Under the pieces are notes generated by a model. That model was not told the DNA's origin. It worked only from the letters and a program-made list of their open reading frames with translations, and did no database searches. Shown piece after piece: positions 56,119 to 64,000 of a stretch of 64,000 bases of DNA. Location of the stretch: assembly GCA_947259925.1 (NCBI GenBank), contig CAMYOG010000053.1, positions 62,001 to 126,000 of the forward strand, given 5' to 3'. The DNA comes from Thermoanaerobaculia bacterium. GTDB lineage: Bacteria > Acidobacteriota > Thermoanaerobaculia > Multivoradales > JAHEKO01. The translations under genes were made by a program, and so were the position numbers. The first letter of the stretch is position 1. Every line of letters begins with the position of its first letter.

Positions 56119-57441
56119 TCAACCCTTCATTTTGAGGGTCTTCTGGAGCCAGCCGCCGCGCATCTGCTTCATCATCTTCTTCATCGCCCTGTACTGCTTG
56201 AGCAGCTGATTGACCTTCTGGACCGAAGTGCCCGAGCCCCGTGCGATCCGGCGCCGGCGGCTGCCGTTCAGGATCTGCGGTCGGCGCCGTTCCTCGCGGG
56301 TCATCGAATTGATGATCGCCTCGGTCTGGCGGAGCTGGCTCTCGTCCACCATCGACGGGTCGAGGCCCCGGAGCGGCCCGGCCTTGGGCAGCATCTGGAG
56401 GACCTGGGACAACGGACCGAGCTTGCGCATCTGCAGGAGCTGATCTCTGAGGTCCTCGAGGTTGAAGTCGCGGCTGGCGATCCGCTTGGCCAGGCGCTCG
56501 GTCTCGTCCGAGTCGAGGCCCGCTTCCGCCTTCTCGATCAGCGACAGGACGTCGCCCATACCCAGGATCCGAGAAGCCATCCGGTCGGGATGGAACGACT
56601 CGAGATCCTCCGCTTTCTCACCCGTACCGACGAAGCGGATCGGCACCTTGGCAACGCTGCGGATCGACAGCGCGGCGCCGCCACGCGCGTCGCCGTCCAG
56701 CTTGGTCAGAATGACGCCGGTCAGGTCCAGCGCCTGTGCGAACTCGGTGGCGCTCTTGACCGCGTCCTGACCGGTCATGGCGTCGGCCACGAACAGGGTC
56801 TCGGTCGGCGACAGAGCTTCCGCCAGGCGCCGGATCTCGGCCATCAGCTCATCGTCGATGTGGAGCCGCCCCGCGGTGTCGACCAGGACGACGTCGTGAC
56901 CCCGATCGCGGGCGACCGAGAGCGCCCGCTCGGCCACCGCGACGACGTCCTCGGCTCCCTCCGGCACGACCACCGGCACGCCGACGCCGGCACCGACCTG
57001 CACCAGCTGCTCGACCGCGGCGGCGCGTTGGAGGTCGCCGGCGACCAGTAGCGGATGACGGTCGCGCTGGGTCAATCGCAATCCCAGCTTGCCCGCCGTG
57101 GTCGTCTTGCCCGAGCCCTGGAGGCCGCACAGGAGGACCACTGCCGGCCGGCCGTCGAGGCGCAGCTCGGCGCCCTCTTCGCCCAGCAGACTCACCAACT
57201 CGTCGCGGACGATCTTGATGACCTGCTGATCGGGCGTCAGGCTCTCGAGGACCTTCTGACCCTCGGCCTGCTCGCCGATCCGCTGCACGAACGACTTGAC
57301 CACCCGGAAGTTGACATCCGCCTCGAGCAGCGCCATCCGGATCTCGCGCAGGGCTCCCTTGAGGACTTCTTCGGAGACCCGGCCCTCGCCCTTGAGATGG
57401 CGGAAGACGCCCTGGAGTCGCTCCTGCAGACCGTCGAACAT
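56119..57441 (-). CDS. ffh: Signal recognition particle protein Ffh
   Basis: 440 residues from the ATG at 57439-57441. N domain, then GTPase with P-loop GLQGSGKTTTAGKL (about 106-119), DTAGRLHID, TKLDGDARGGAALS; M domain with the RNA-binding SRRRRIARGSGTSVQKVNQLLKQ. Targets membrane proteins with 4.5S RNA. TATCCT (57449-57454) is 7 bases upstream with no clear Shine-Dalgarno, so possibly leaderless. First gene of the cluster. Confidence 0.97.
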   Translation of the reverse strand: MFDGLQERLQGVFRHLKGEGRVSEEVLKGALREIRMALLEADVNFRVVKSFVQRIGEQAEGQKVLESLTPDQQVIKIVRDELVSLLGEEGAELRLDGRPAVVLLCGLQGSGKTTTAGKLGLRLTQRDRHPLLVAGDLQRAAAVEQLVQVGAGVGVPVVVPEGAEDVVAVAERALSVARDRGHDVVLVDTAGRLHIDDELMAEIRRLAEALSPTETLFVADAMTGQDAVKSATEFAQALDLTGVILTKLDGDARGGAALSIRSVAKVPIRFVGTGEKAEDLESFHPDRMASRILGMGDVLSLIEKAEAGLDSDETERLAKRIASRDFNLEDLRDQLLQMRKLGPLSQVLQMLPKAGPLRGLDPSMVDESQLRQTEAIINSMTREERRRPQILNGSRRRRIARGSGTSVQKVNQLLKQYRAMKKMMKQMRGGWLQKTLKMKG

Positions 57442-57467
57442 GCGACAGAGGATAGCGCTTTCGGCGA

Positions 57468-57486
57468 CATCTCGGAGCGCGAGATG
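57468..57486. promoter_or_regulatory. Small inverted repeat between ffh and pyk (possible operator)
   Basis: CATCTCG (57468-57474), five bases, CGAGATG (57480-57486), centred in the divergent ffh/pyk gap. Weak evidence: symmetry and position only. Confidence 0.25.
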
Positions 57487-57539
57487 ACAGGATATGCGGG
57501 CGGGCACCGGCCGAGCGGCTGGGGCGCGTCTCCCTCGCG

Positions 57540-58973
57540 ATGCCGACCCGTCGAGCCAAGATCGTCGCCACCTTCGGCCCCTCGAGCGCCGAGCCGCAGA
57601 CCATCCGTACTCTGCTGGCGGCCGGGGTCGACGTCGTACGGCTCAACCTGTCGCATGGCGACCACGACACGCACCGGCGGATCGTCGCCACCGTCCGAGC
57701 CGAGGCGCAGGCAGAGGAGCGGGTGGTGCCGATCCTGATGGATCTGATGGGTCCGCGCTTTCGCCTCGGTCGGCTGCCCGAGAGCGGCCGGACACTCGAG
57801 GCCGGACAGCGGGTGACGATCTCCGAGGACCCGGGCGCCGATCTGCCGATCGACGAGCCGGAGTTTCTCGACCACGTCGAGCCGGGCGAGCGGGTCCTGA
57901 TCGACAACGGCCTGGTCGAGCTGCTGATCGAGAGCCGTGCCGGCCGCGAGCTGTCGGCGACGGTGGTCGAGGGGGGGACGGTCACGACCCGCAAGGGGAT
58001 CAACCTGCCCGATTCCGAGATCCCGTTCTCGATCTCGGAGAAAGACCGCGCGGACGCCGCCCTCGCGGTCGAGCTCGAAGCCGAGTATCTGGGCGCGAGC
58101 TACGTCGGATCGGCGGCCGACGTCGAGGCCATCCGGGCGCTCGGCCGGGAGCAGGGCGGCGACATCCCGGTGATCGCCAAGCTCGAGCGGCAGCGGGCGA
58201 TCCAGCACCTCGGGGAGATCGTCGAGGCCGCCGACGCCCTGATGGTCGCGCGCGGCGACCTCGGAGTCGAGGTGCCACTCCACCAGGTGCCGGTGCTGCA
58301 GAAGAAGATCGTCGATCACGGACTCCGTCGCGGCACACCGGTGATCGTCGCCACCCAGATGCTCGAATCGATGATGGAGCACCCGCGCCCGACCCGGGCC
58401 GAATCCTCCGACGTCGCCAACGCCGTCTTCGACGGCGCCGACGCACTGATGCTCTCCGGCGAGACCGCCGCCGGCGACTACCCGATCGAGTCGGTTCGAA
58501 CGATGGAGAGGATCATCTGCGAGGCCGAGGAGCACGTGCGCGAGCGCCGACACGCGGGTGCGGAGCCACAGCCGCTACGGCCGTCGTGGACCAGCGGTCG
58601 CTTCGTGACCGCGGACACGGTCGCCGCCTCGGCCAACTTCGCCGCGCGCCGCCTGCCGGTCACCCGGATCGCCGCCTTCAGTCAGAGCGGCTTCACCGCC
58701 CGTCTCATCTCGCGCTACCGTCCGGAAGTCGAGATCGTCATGTTCACCACCGATGCGGTAGTCGCCAGACAGGCCCAGCTGATCTGGGGCGTGACGCCGG
58801 TCCTGCTGGAGACCGAGCCAGGCCACCACGACGAGGTCGTCGACTCGGTAGACCGGACGCTCGTCGAGCGCGGTCTGGCCGAGCCGGGGGACTGCCTGAT
58901 CGTCCTGATGGGCGCGCCGATCGCCGAGCGGCCGCTCACCAACCTGATGCGCGTCCACCTCGTGCGCGAATAG
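57540..58973 (+). CDS. pyk: Pyruvate kinase
   Basis: 477 residues. KIVATFGPSS, VDVVRLNLSHGDHDTH, the active Lys block VIAKLERQRAIQHL, ADALMVARGDLGVEVPLHQVP, VIVATQMLESM and DGADALMLSGETAAGDYP. The usual GPKIR-type block is here DLMGPRFRLG, a mild variant. Makes pyruvate and ATP in glycolysis. Its TAG stop is the first base triplet of the perfect inverted repeat at 58971. Confidence 0.96.
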   Translation: MPTRRAKIVATFGPSSAEPQTIRTLLAAGVDVVRLNLSHGDHDTHRRIVATVRAEAQAEERVVPILMDLMGPRFRLGRLPESGRTLEAGQRVTISEDPGADLPIDEPEFLDHVEPGERVLIDNGLVELLIESRAGRELSATVVEGGTVTTRKGINLPDSEIPFSISEKDRADAALAVELEAEYLGASYVGSAADVEAIRALGREQGGDIPVIAKLERQRAIQHLGEIVEAADALMVARGDLGVEVPLHQVPVLQKKIVDHGLRRGTPVIVATQMLESMMEHPRPTRAESSDVANAVFDGADALMLSGETAAGDYPIESVRTMERIICEAEEHVRERRHAGAEPQPLRPSWTSGRFVTADTVAASANFAARRLPVTRIAAFSQSGFTARLISRYRPEVEIVMFTTDAVVARQAQLIWGVTPVLLETEPGHHDEVVDSVDRTLVERGLAEPGDCLIVLMGAPIAERPLTNLMRVHLVRE

Positions 58974-59045
58974 GTGCCAGGCCTGCAAGATGCAAGTTGG
59001 GGCAAGCGCTCCTACTCAACTTGCATCTTGCAGGCCTGGCACCTA
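58971..59045. repeat. Perfect 29-bp inverted repeat joining two convergent stop codons
   Basis: Arms 58971-58999 and 59017-59045 are exact reverse complements (29 bases; each begins TAGGTGCCAGGCCTGCAAGA read inward) around a 17-base loop. The outermost TAG on each strand is the stop of pyk and of the MMPL gene. A stable hairpin is expected in RNA or single-stranded DNA; it may end both transcripts. Layout resembles REP/MITE hairpins moved by Y1 transposases. Confidence 0.8.
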
Positions 59046-61604
59046 CCCGCTCCGTCGCTTGCGGAGGGCGAGGTAGGCGGGCAGGACGGTGATGCCGACG
59101 ATACAGGTCGAGATCGCGCCGAGGATCGCGACCATGCCCATCGAGCTCAAGCCCGGGTAGGACGAGCGCGACAGGGAGCCGAAGCCGACGATGGTCGACA
59201 GCGCGGCCAGCATGATCGCCTTGCCGGTCTCGGCCAGGCCGTCGTGGAGGATCTCGGCCGAGCTCCCGGAGCACTCTCGATATCGGTGGATCATATGGAC
59301 GCCGTAGTCGACGCCGATGCCGATGATCATCGTGGTCACGAAGATGTTCATGAAGTTCATCGGGATGTCGAGCAGCGCCATGCAGGCGAGCATCCAAATG
59401 ATGCCCATGGTCAGGGGCGCCAGCGACAGCGCCACCGCCCAGACTCGCCGGTAGTCGAGCCACAGCAGGATCGCGACCAGCACGAAGCCGAGGGCGGTGG
59501 CGATCATCGCGTCCTCGAGCACCTGGGTCCGGAGCAGCTCGCTGACGACGTTGGCCCCGGTCAGCTGGACGTGATCGCCCAGCTCCTCGGCCAGGCTCAC
59601 CGCCGCCGCTGGAGGCGCGCGGCGCCAGACCCGTGGCGGCGGATAGAGGTAGACCGCGCTCTTCCAGCCGGCCGGGGTCCTCTGGATGTAGCGCTCCAAC
59701 AGCCCGGCGGCCTGGGACGAGGAATCGATGTCGTCGACACCGATCGGAGAGGTCCGGTTCAGCGCCTCGACGAACAGCCCGAGACCCCGCTCGAACGGCT
59801 CGTAGCGAAGGCCGGCGTCGACCAGCGCGGATCGGAAGACACTGCGGACCCGCTCGCCGTCCATGCCGCTCTGGCGCAGCTCGTCGAGCCAGGTGATCGA
59901 GTCGCGCTGACGGGCGAGCGGCGGCAGCAGTGACCCGATATGGTCGACCCCGGTCAGGACCCCGTCGTCGACCAGGCGCTGGGCGCCCGCCGCGGCCCGA
60001 TCGACGGTCTCGAGCACGGCTTCGAACGACTCTTCCTCGATCACCAACATCATCTGATCGAATCCGAAGCCGAACCGGTTCGCCACCTCCTCGCGCAGCT
60101 CGACCGCCGGATTGCCGCGCGGGCGCATCGAGCTGACGCTGTCCTCGAAGCGGACGCCGACCGCCGCAAACGCCGCCGCCAGCGTGATCAGGCTGCCGAC
60201 CACCAGCATCGCGCGCGGGTGCCGCAGGCTGAACCGGATCACCCTGCCGCTGCCGAAGCCGTGCAGGAAGAGCCTGGGCATCCGGCTGCGGCGGACGTGA
60301 TGGTCCTCGTTCCAGGCGAGCATCGCCGGAAGCACCAGCAGTACCGCCAGCATGCAGAAGAGGATCCCGGTCCCGGTCAGGAAGCCCATCTGGTAGAGGC
60401 CGGTGAAGTCCGTCACTCCGAACGAATAGAAGGTCGCCGCGGTGGTGATCGCGCCGATCACCACCGCCCGTCCACTGCTGCCGCTCATCCGCGCCAGCCC
60501 CTCTTCCAGGCTGCCACCGCGCTGGCGCTCCTCGACGAAGCGGCCGTAGGAGACGATGACGAAATCGATGCCGAGGCCGATCAGTAGCGCCGCCGTGCCG
60601 CTGGTCGCCGAGCTCAGGCCGCCGAACGCCAGCGCCGAGAAACCGAAGGTGAGAATCAGCCCGCAGGCGAGCGGGAAGAAGGCGTAGGCGAGCGCGCCCA
60701 GGCGCCGGAAGGCGAACAGGAAGAGGACGAGTACGCCGAGCGCCGAAGTGAGCACGTTGGCGATCACGTCGCGCCGGATCAGGTCGGCGTCACCCAGACC
60801 GATCACGTAGCGGCCTCCGAGGTCGACCTCGGGAGGCGGATCGTCGGAGCCGCTGAACTCGGGCCATCCCTCCTGCAGCTGCGCCACCTCGACTTCGACG
60901 CTGCGCACCATCTCGCCCGAGAAGTCGACGTCCTGGGGCGGCCGGGTCGGCTTGGCGAGCATCAGGAGCATCCGGTGATCGCGCGACAGCAGGTAGCCGC
61001 TCGACCAGTCGACCGACAGGCCGCTGCGAGCGGCGGTCAGGCGGTCGAGAAACAGGTTGGATAGGCCGAGCGGATCGAGCTTGATCAGGTCCTTGGTGGC
61101 GAGCGACTGCGGCGTCGAGATCAGTCGTTTGAGCTCCTTGGCCCGGAGCTCGAGGCGCTCGGTCGTCAGCCGCTCCTCGAGCTGATCCAGCCGCTCGCGA
61201 TCGAGAAAGAGCGGCGCGGTCGGCAGGAGCGTCGTCAGGAGCTCCTCCAGATCGCCGATCCGGTACTCCACCTCGACGAAGTGCTCGAGATCGACCAGCC
61301 GGTCCCCCAGCTCGCCGACGAACGCCTCGTAGGGCTCGAGCAGGACGCCCTCCGGGATGCGCACCACCACCAGCAGATAATCGACGCTGCCGAACGCCTC
61401 GAGCGCATCGCGGAAGGTTTCGACCGTCGGGTCGTTCTTCGGCAGCAGGGCGAGAACATCGGTCTCGAACTCGAGGCTCGCGGTGAGCAGGAGTGCGACC
61501 GCGACCAGCGCCAGCGTGCAGGCGAAGACCACGCCGTAGCGCCGCCGCGCGAACAGCGCGATACGACCTAGGAGACGGTGCGAGACGGAGCCGGGTAGGG
61601 CCAA
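59043..61604 (-). CDS. MMPL/RND-superfamily exporter
   Basis: 853 residues, two-fold RND layout: helix, large periplasmic loop, five-helix bundle, repeated. First bundle near 275-430 (GTAALLIGLGIDFVIVSYGRFVEERQRG, TAATFYSFGVTDFTGLYQMGFL); second near 690-845 (IIGIGVDYGVHMIHRYRE, MLAALSTIVGFGSLSRSSYPGLSSMG). Both carry the GxxxD motif in the fourth-helix region. Family members export lipids or hydrophobic compounds with proton motive force; the nearby pgsA hints at lipid work but the substrate is unknown. TTG start at 61604. Confidence 0.9.
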   Translation of the reverse strand: MALPGSVSHRLLGRIALFARRRYGVVFACTLALVAVALLLTASLEFETDVLALLPKNDPTVETFRDALEAFGSVDYLLVVVRIPEGVLLEPYEAFVGELGDRLVDLEHFVEVEYRIGDLEELLTTLLPTAPLFLDRERLDQLEERLTTERLELRAKELKRLISTPQSLATKDLIKLDPLGLSNLFLDRLTAARSGLSVDWSSGYLLSRDHRMLLMLAKPTRPPQDVDFSGEMVRSVEVEVAQLQEGWPEFSGSDDPPPEVDLGGRYVIGLGDADLIRRDVIANVLTSALGVLVLFLFAFRRLGALAYAFFPLACGLILTFGFSALAFGGLSSATSGTAALLIGLGIDFVIVSYGRFVEERQRGGSLEEGLARMSGSSGRAVVIGAITTAATFYSFGVTDFTGLYQMGFLTGTGILFCMLAVLLVLPAMLAWNEDHHVRRSRMPRLFLHGFGSGRVIRFSLRHPRAMLVVGSLITLAAAFAAVGVRFEDSVSSMRPRGNPAVELREEVANRFGFGFDQMMLVIEEESFEAVLETVDRAAAGAQRLVDDGVLTGVDHIGSLLPPLARQRDSITWLDELRQSGMDGERVRSVFRSALVDAGLRYEPFERGLGLFVEALNRTSPIGVDDIDSSSQAAGLLERYIQRTPAGWKSAVYLYPPPRVWRRAPPAAAVSLAEELGDHVQLTGANVVSELLRTQVLEDAMIATALGFVLVAILLWLDYRRVWAVALSLAPLTMGIIWMLACMALLDIPMNFMNIFVTTMIIGIGVDYGVHMIHRYRECSGSSAEILHDGLAETGKAIMLAALSTIVGFGSLSRSSYPGLSSMGMVAILGAISTCIVGITVLPAYLALRKRRSG

Positions 61605-61640
61605 AGCGAGCTCACTCTATCTGGCGGTGGGCCGGCGGCC

Positions 61641-62201
61641 TCACGGCTCCGCGGTTGTCTTCTTGAGGGAGCCGAAGACCCGGGGGGCATAGCGGACGAA
61701 GTACTCGACCCCGGAGTAGACGGCGACCAGCATCGCCAGCCAGAGTGAGACCGGCGCCAGGCGCTCGAAGCTACCGAGCTGGTTGTAGATGATCAGGAGC
61801 GAGATCGAGACCACCTGGAGCACCGTCTTCAGCTTGGCGGTGACGATCGCACCCAGGACCAGACCTTCGGCCGCCGCGACGCTGCGCAGGGTCGAGACCG
61901 CAAACTCACGCGCGATGATGACGACGACCATCCAGGCAGGTGCCAGTCCGAGCTCGACCAGCGAGATGAACGCTGCCGAGGTGAGCAGCTTGTCGGCCGC
62001 CGGGTCGAGCAGCTTGCCAAGCCGCGTCACCTGCCCCCGGCGCCGCGCGATGTAGCCGTCGAGGAAGTCGGTCAGCGACGCGAGCAGAAAGACACCCAGG
62101 CCGATGTACTCCCAGTTCTCGCCCTTGGTCAACAGCACGGTGACCAGGATCGGGACGAGAAGAATGCGGAAGATCGAGAGACGGTTCGGTGTATTCAGCA
62201 T
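61641..62201 (-). CDS. pgsA: CDP-diacylglycerol-glycerol-3-phosphate 3-phosphatidyltransferase
   Basis: 186 residues, about five helices. The CDP-alcohol phosphatidyltransferase motif D-G-x2-A-R-x8-G-x3-D-x3-D is present in DGYIARRRGQVTRLGKLLDPAADK. Makes phosphatidylglycerophosphate for phosphatidylglycerol and cardiolipin at the inner membrane. Confidence 0.95.
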   Translation of the reverse strand: MLNTPNRLSIFRILLVPILVTVLLTKGENWEYIGLGVFLLASLTDFLDGYIARRRGQVTRLGKLLDPAADKLLTSAAFISLVELGLAPAWMVVVIIAREFAVSTLRSVAAAEGLVLGAIVTAKLKTVLQVVSISLLIIYNQLGSFERLAPVSLWLAMLVAVYSGVEYFVRYAPRVFGSLKKTTAEP

Positions 62202-62228
62202 CGAGCGCGCGACACACCGGTCGCCGCT

Positions 62229-62879
62229 CTACCCTGGCGGATCGGTGGTCATGACGAGGCTACCACTCGGGTCCCGGTAGAGGTACACCTTGGGCCGCTT
62301 CCGGGGAGCCTCGGACCACTTGATCTTGAAGCTGGGATCGTGGCGGTGGATCCTGAGCACTTTCTCGACGTAGTTGCGGGTCTCGACGTACGGCGGTACC
62401 CCACCGTAGCGAGCGACCGCCTCGGGGCCGGCGTTGTAGGCCGCCAGCGCCAGATCGGTGCGGCCGAACCGACGCAGCATCTGGTTCAGGTAGTCGGCGC
62501 CGCCGCGGATGTTCTGCCGCGGATCGTAGGGATCGCTGACCGACAGCGTTGCCGCGGTCTGCGGCATGAGCTGCATCAGCCCCATCGCCCCCTTGTGTGA
62601 CGTCGCCCGCGGGTTGAAGCCCGATTCGACCTGAATGACTGCGCGGATCAGGTCCGGATCCAGGTCGAGGCGCTCCCCGGCCTCATGGATCAAGACCTCC
62701 ATCTCCCAGGGGGCCATCCGCGGGCGCGGCGCGGGCTTCCTGGTCGACCGCTTGGTCGAGCCGGTGCCGACAATCACCTTGCTGCCGTCGGGACGCACTT
62801 GCAGGCGCACCTCCGCTGCCGAGGGGGCGGCGAGCACGACGACCCCCACGAGCAAAGAGGCGATTCTCCCGACGGGCAT
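62229..62879 (-). CDS. Lytic transglycosylase, SLT family, secreted
   Basis: 216 residues. Signal peptide (cleavage near SAA-EV), a basic linker, then an SLT domain with catalytic E85 in AVIQVESGFNP, SHKGAMGLMQLMPQTA, AAYNAGPEAV and GGVPPYVETRNYV. A C-terminal KPKVYLYRDPSGSLVMTTDPP segment resembles DUF4124-type tails. Cleaves peptidoglycan glycan chains. Confidence 0.93.
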   Translation of the reverse strand: MPVGRIASLLVGVVVLAAPSAAEVRLQVRPDGSKVIVGTGSTKRSTRKPAPRPRMAPWEMEVLIHEAGERLDLDPDLIRAVIQVESGFNPRATSHKGAMGLMQLMPQTAATLSVSDPYDPRQNIRGGADYLNQMLRRFGRTDLALAAYNAGPEAVARYGGVPPYVETRNYVEKVLRIHRHDPSFKIKWSEAPRKRPKVYLYRDPSGSLVMTTDPPG

Positions 62880-62891
62880 CTCTGAGCTTTC

Positions 62892-64000
62892 TCATGCGGC
62901 CCCCAGCTCCTCTCGGACCATTTCGGGAACCGCGGTCAACGCCGCCGGCAGCTTGTCCGGCCGGCGGCCGCCGGCCTGGGCGAAATCGGGCCGCCCCCCA
63001 CCCTTGCCGTCGACGATCGCCGCCACCCGCCGAGCAAGGGAACCAGCGTTCAGCCGATCGGTAAGGTCCTTGCTGACGGTAGCGACCAGGCTGACCTTCT
63101 CGCCGTCCCGACTCGCCAGTACCACGACTCCCGAGCCGAGGCGATCGCGAAGGACGTCAGCCATCCGGCGAATCTCATTCACCGGCGCCGCCGGCACCTC
63201 CCGGACGACCACACGAATCCCGGAGACTTCCGTCTCCGAATCATCCTGGGCCGCCCCCGACACCAGCTGCATGCGCAGCTGGGCCAGCTCGCGTTCCAGC
63301 ACGCGATTCCGCGCCCGCAGCTTCTCGACCTCGGCGCTCACCGCTTCCGCGGGAACTCCGAGCCCGGTCGCCGTGTCCTCGAGCCACTTTCTCCGCTCTT
63401 CCAGATGGGCCCTGGCCCGGTCTCCGGTAAGAGCTTCGATGCGGCGGACGCCGGACGCGACACCGCGCTCACTGATAATGACGAAGGGCCCTATCTCGCC
63501 GCTGTTAAGAACGTGACAGCCTCCGCACAGCTCCAGGCTGTCGATCTGGGCCACCCCGGAGTCCTCCGGAAGCTCCAGCCCGGCGACTTCGACGGTGCGT
63601 ACGCGGTCGCCGTACTTCTCGCCGAAAAGCGCCATCGCGCCTGCCTCTACCGCCTCTTCGTAGGGCCGGTCCTCGGTGATCACGGTCGGCCGAGCCAGCA
63701 GGATCCAGCGATTGACCAACGACTCGATGCGCTCGAGCTGCTCGGGCTCGATCGGGCGGCCGTGGGTAAAATCGAAACGAAACCGGTCGGGGGCCACCAG
63801 TGAGCCCGCCTGGCGCACGCCTTCGCCCAGCTCCTGGCGGAGCGCCGCGTGCAGAAGATGGGTAGCGGTGTGGTTGCGCTGCGTCGGTCGCCGCAGGCTC
63901 GCCGACACCACGGCGTCGACCCGGCCGCCCACCGTGAGCGCGCCCTCCTCGACCTCGACGAAGTGGAAGTGGGTTCCGACCTTGTCCTTCTGGGTATCGC
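62892..64000 (-). CDS. alaS: Alanyl-tRNA synthetase, C-terminal part (partial)
   Basis: 368 codons plus stop; the 5' two thirds lie beyond the right edge. Visible: end of the second beta barrel (VGTHFHFVEVEEGALTVGGRVDA), the editing domain with HTATHLLHAAL and CGGCHVLNSGEIGPF (zinc ligands C and H; the usual CGGTH has Cys for Thr), and the C-Ala/DHHA1 domain ending GGKGGGRPDFAQAGG. Charges tRNA-Ala and clears mischarged Ser/Gly. Confidence 0.95.
   Translation of the reverse strand, partial: DTQKDKVGTHFHFVEVEEGALTVGGRVDAVVSASLRRPTQRNHTATHLLHAALRQELGEGVRQAGSLVAPDRFRFDFTHGRPIEPEQLERIESLVNRWILLARPTVITEDRPYEEAVEAGAMALFGEKYGDRVRTVEVAGLELPEDSGVAQIDSLELCGGCHVLNSGEIGPFVIISERGVASGVRRIEALTGDRARAHLEERRKWLEDTATGLGVPAEAVSAEVEKLRARNRVLERELAQLRMQLVSGAAQDDSETEVSGIRVVVREVPAAPVNEIRRMADVLRDRLGSGVVVLASRDGEKVSLVATVSKDLTDRLNAGSLARRVAAIVDGKGGGRPDFAQAGGRRPDKLPAALTAVPEMVREELGAA

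Noticed and set aside
57578-57780. Pyruvate kinase GPRFR variant as a sign of lost activity
   Set aside because: Catalytic Lys, metal and loop motifs are all present; the change is conservative.

Overview
The window is about 64 kb of dense, GC-rich bacterial chromosome with around 50 protein genes, almost no long intergenic gaps, and no rRNA, tRNA, CRISPR array, prophage or transposase gene that I can see. The gene set fits an Acidobacteriota-like organism (Thermoanaerobaculia or Vicinamibacteria type). It has a futalosine-pathway MqnD protein, an M2 (ACE-like) peptidase, a b558-type SdhC, many secreted TPR and beta-propeller proteins, a sulfatase and a SpoIIE-type phosphatase. That placement is inferred from protein character, not from a marker gene.

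Layout. 0-2 kb: 5' end of sdhC, pcnB and a secreted His/Tyr/Arg-rich protein. 2-9 kb: a hydrolase/OsmC fusion, a lower-GC putative lipoprotein, and two secreted propeller-type proteins. 9-24 kb: egtD; a sucC-sucD-S51-like-ndk-Zn-ribbon operon; a DUF4166 membrane cassette; a membrane RsbU-like phosphatase; NADP-isocitrate dehydrogenase; cdd; mqnD; asparaginase overlapping a swivel-first aconitase; a YedK/HMCES protein. Most of the TCA cycle is therefore scattered here, with an NAD-type isocitrate dehydrogenase at 49 kb.

24-33 kb: an OmpR-type regulator convergent with an HPt protein that ends an M2 peptidase/transglutaminase-TPR/CnaB-TPR operon; then aspartate aminotransferase and DsbD. 33-38 kb: one 1769-residue protein joining two alpha/beta-hydrolase domains, a middle domain of unknown type, a CHAT protease domain and a helical tail. 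This is the most unusual gene here. 38-46 kb: sulfatase, two membrane-anchored propeller proteins, a Cys-rich (CPECxx)3 surface protein, and an AGCS symporter broken by a deletion with frameshift.

46-57 kb: a long minus-strand run, ffh-rpsP-khpA-rimM-trmD-rplS-rnhB (the conserved translation/secretion cluster), then TPR, hypothetical, NAD-IDH, rarA and a carboxylate-amine ligase. 57-64 kb: pyruvate kinase, an MMPL/RND exporter, pgsA, a lytic transglycosylase and the 3' part of alaS.

Two non-coding patterns recur. Two hairpin-forming inverted repeats (143 bp and 75 bp) sit exactly between convergent genes and contribute stop codons; they look like REP/MITE elements. A TANNNT -10-like hexamer, mostly TAGAMT, lies a few bases upstream of several starts that lack a Shine-Dalgarno sequence, suggesting leaderless or short-leader transcripts. 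Translational coupling (TGATG overlaps) is common within operons.
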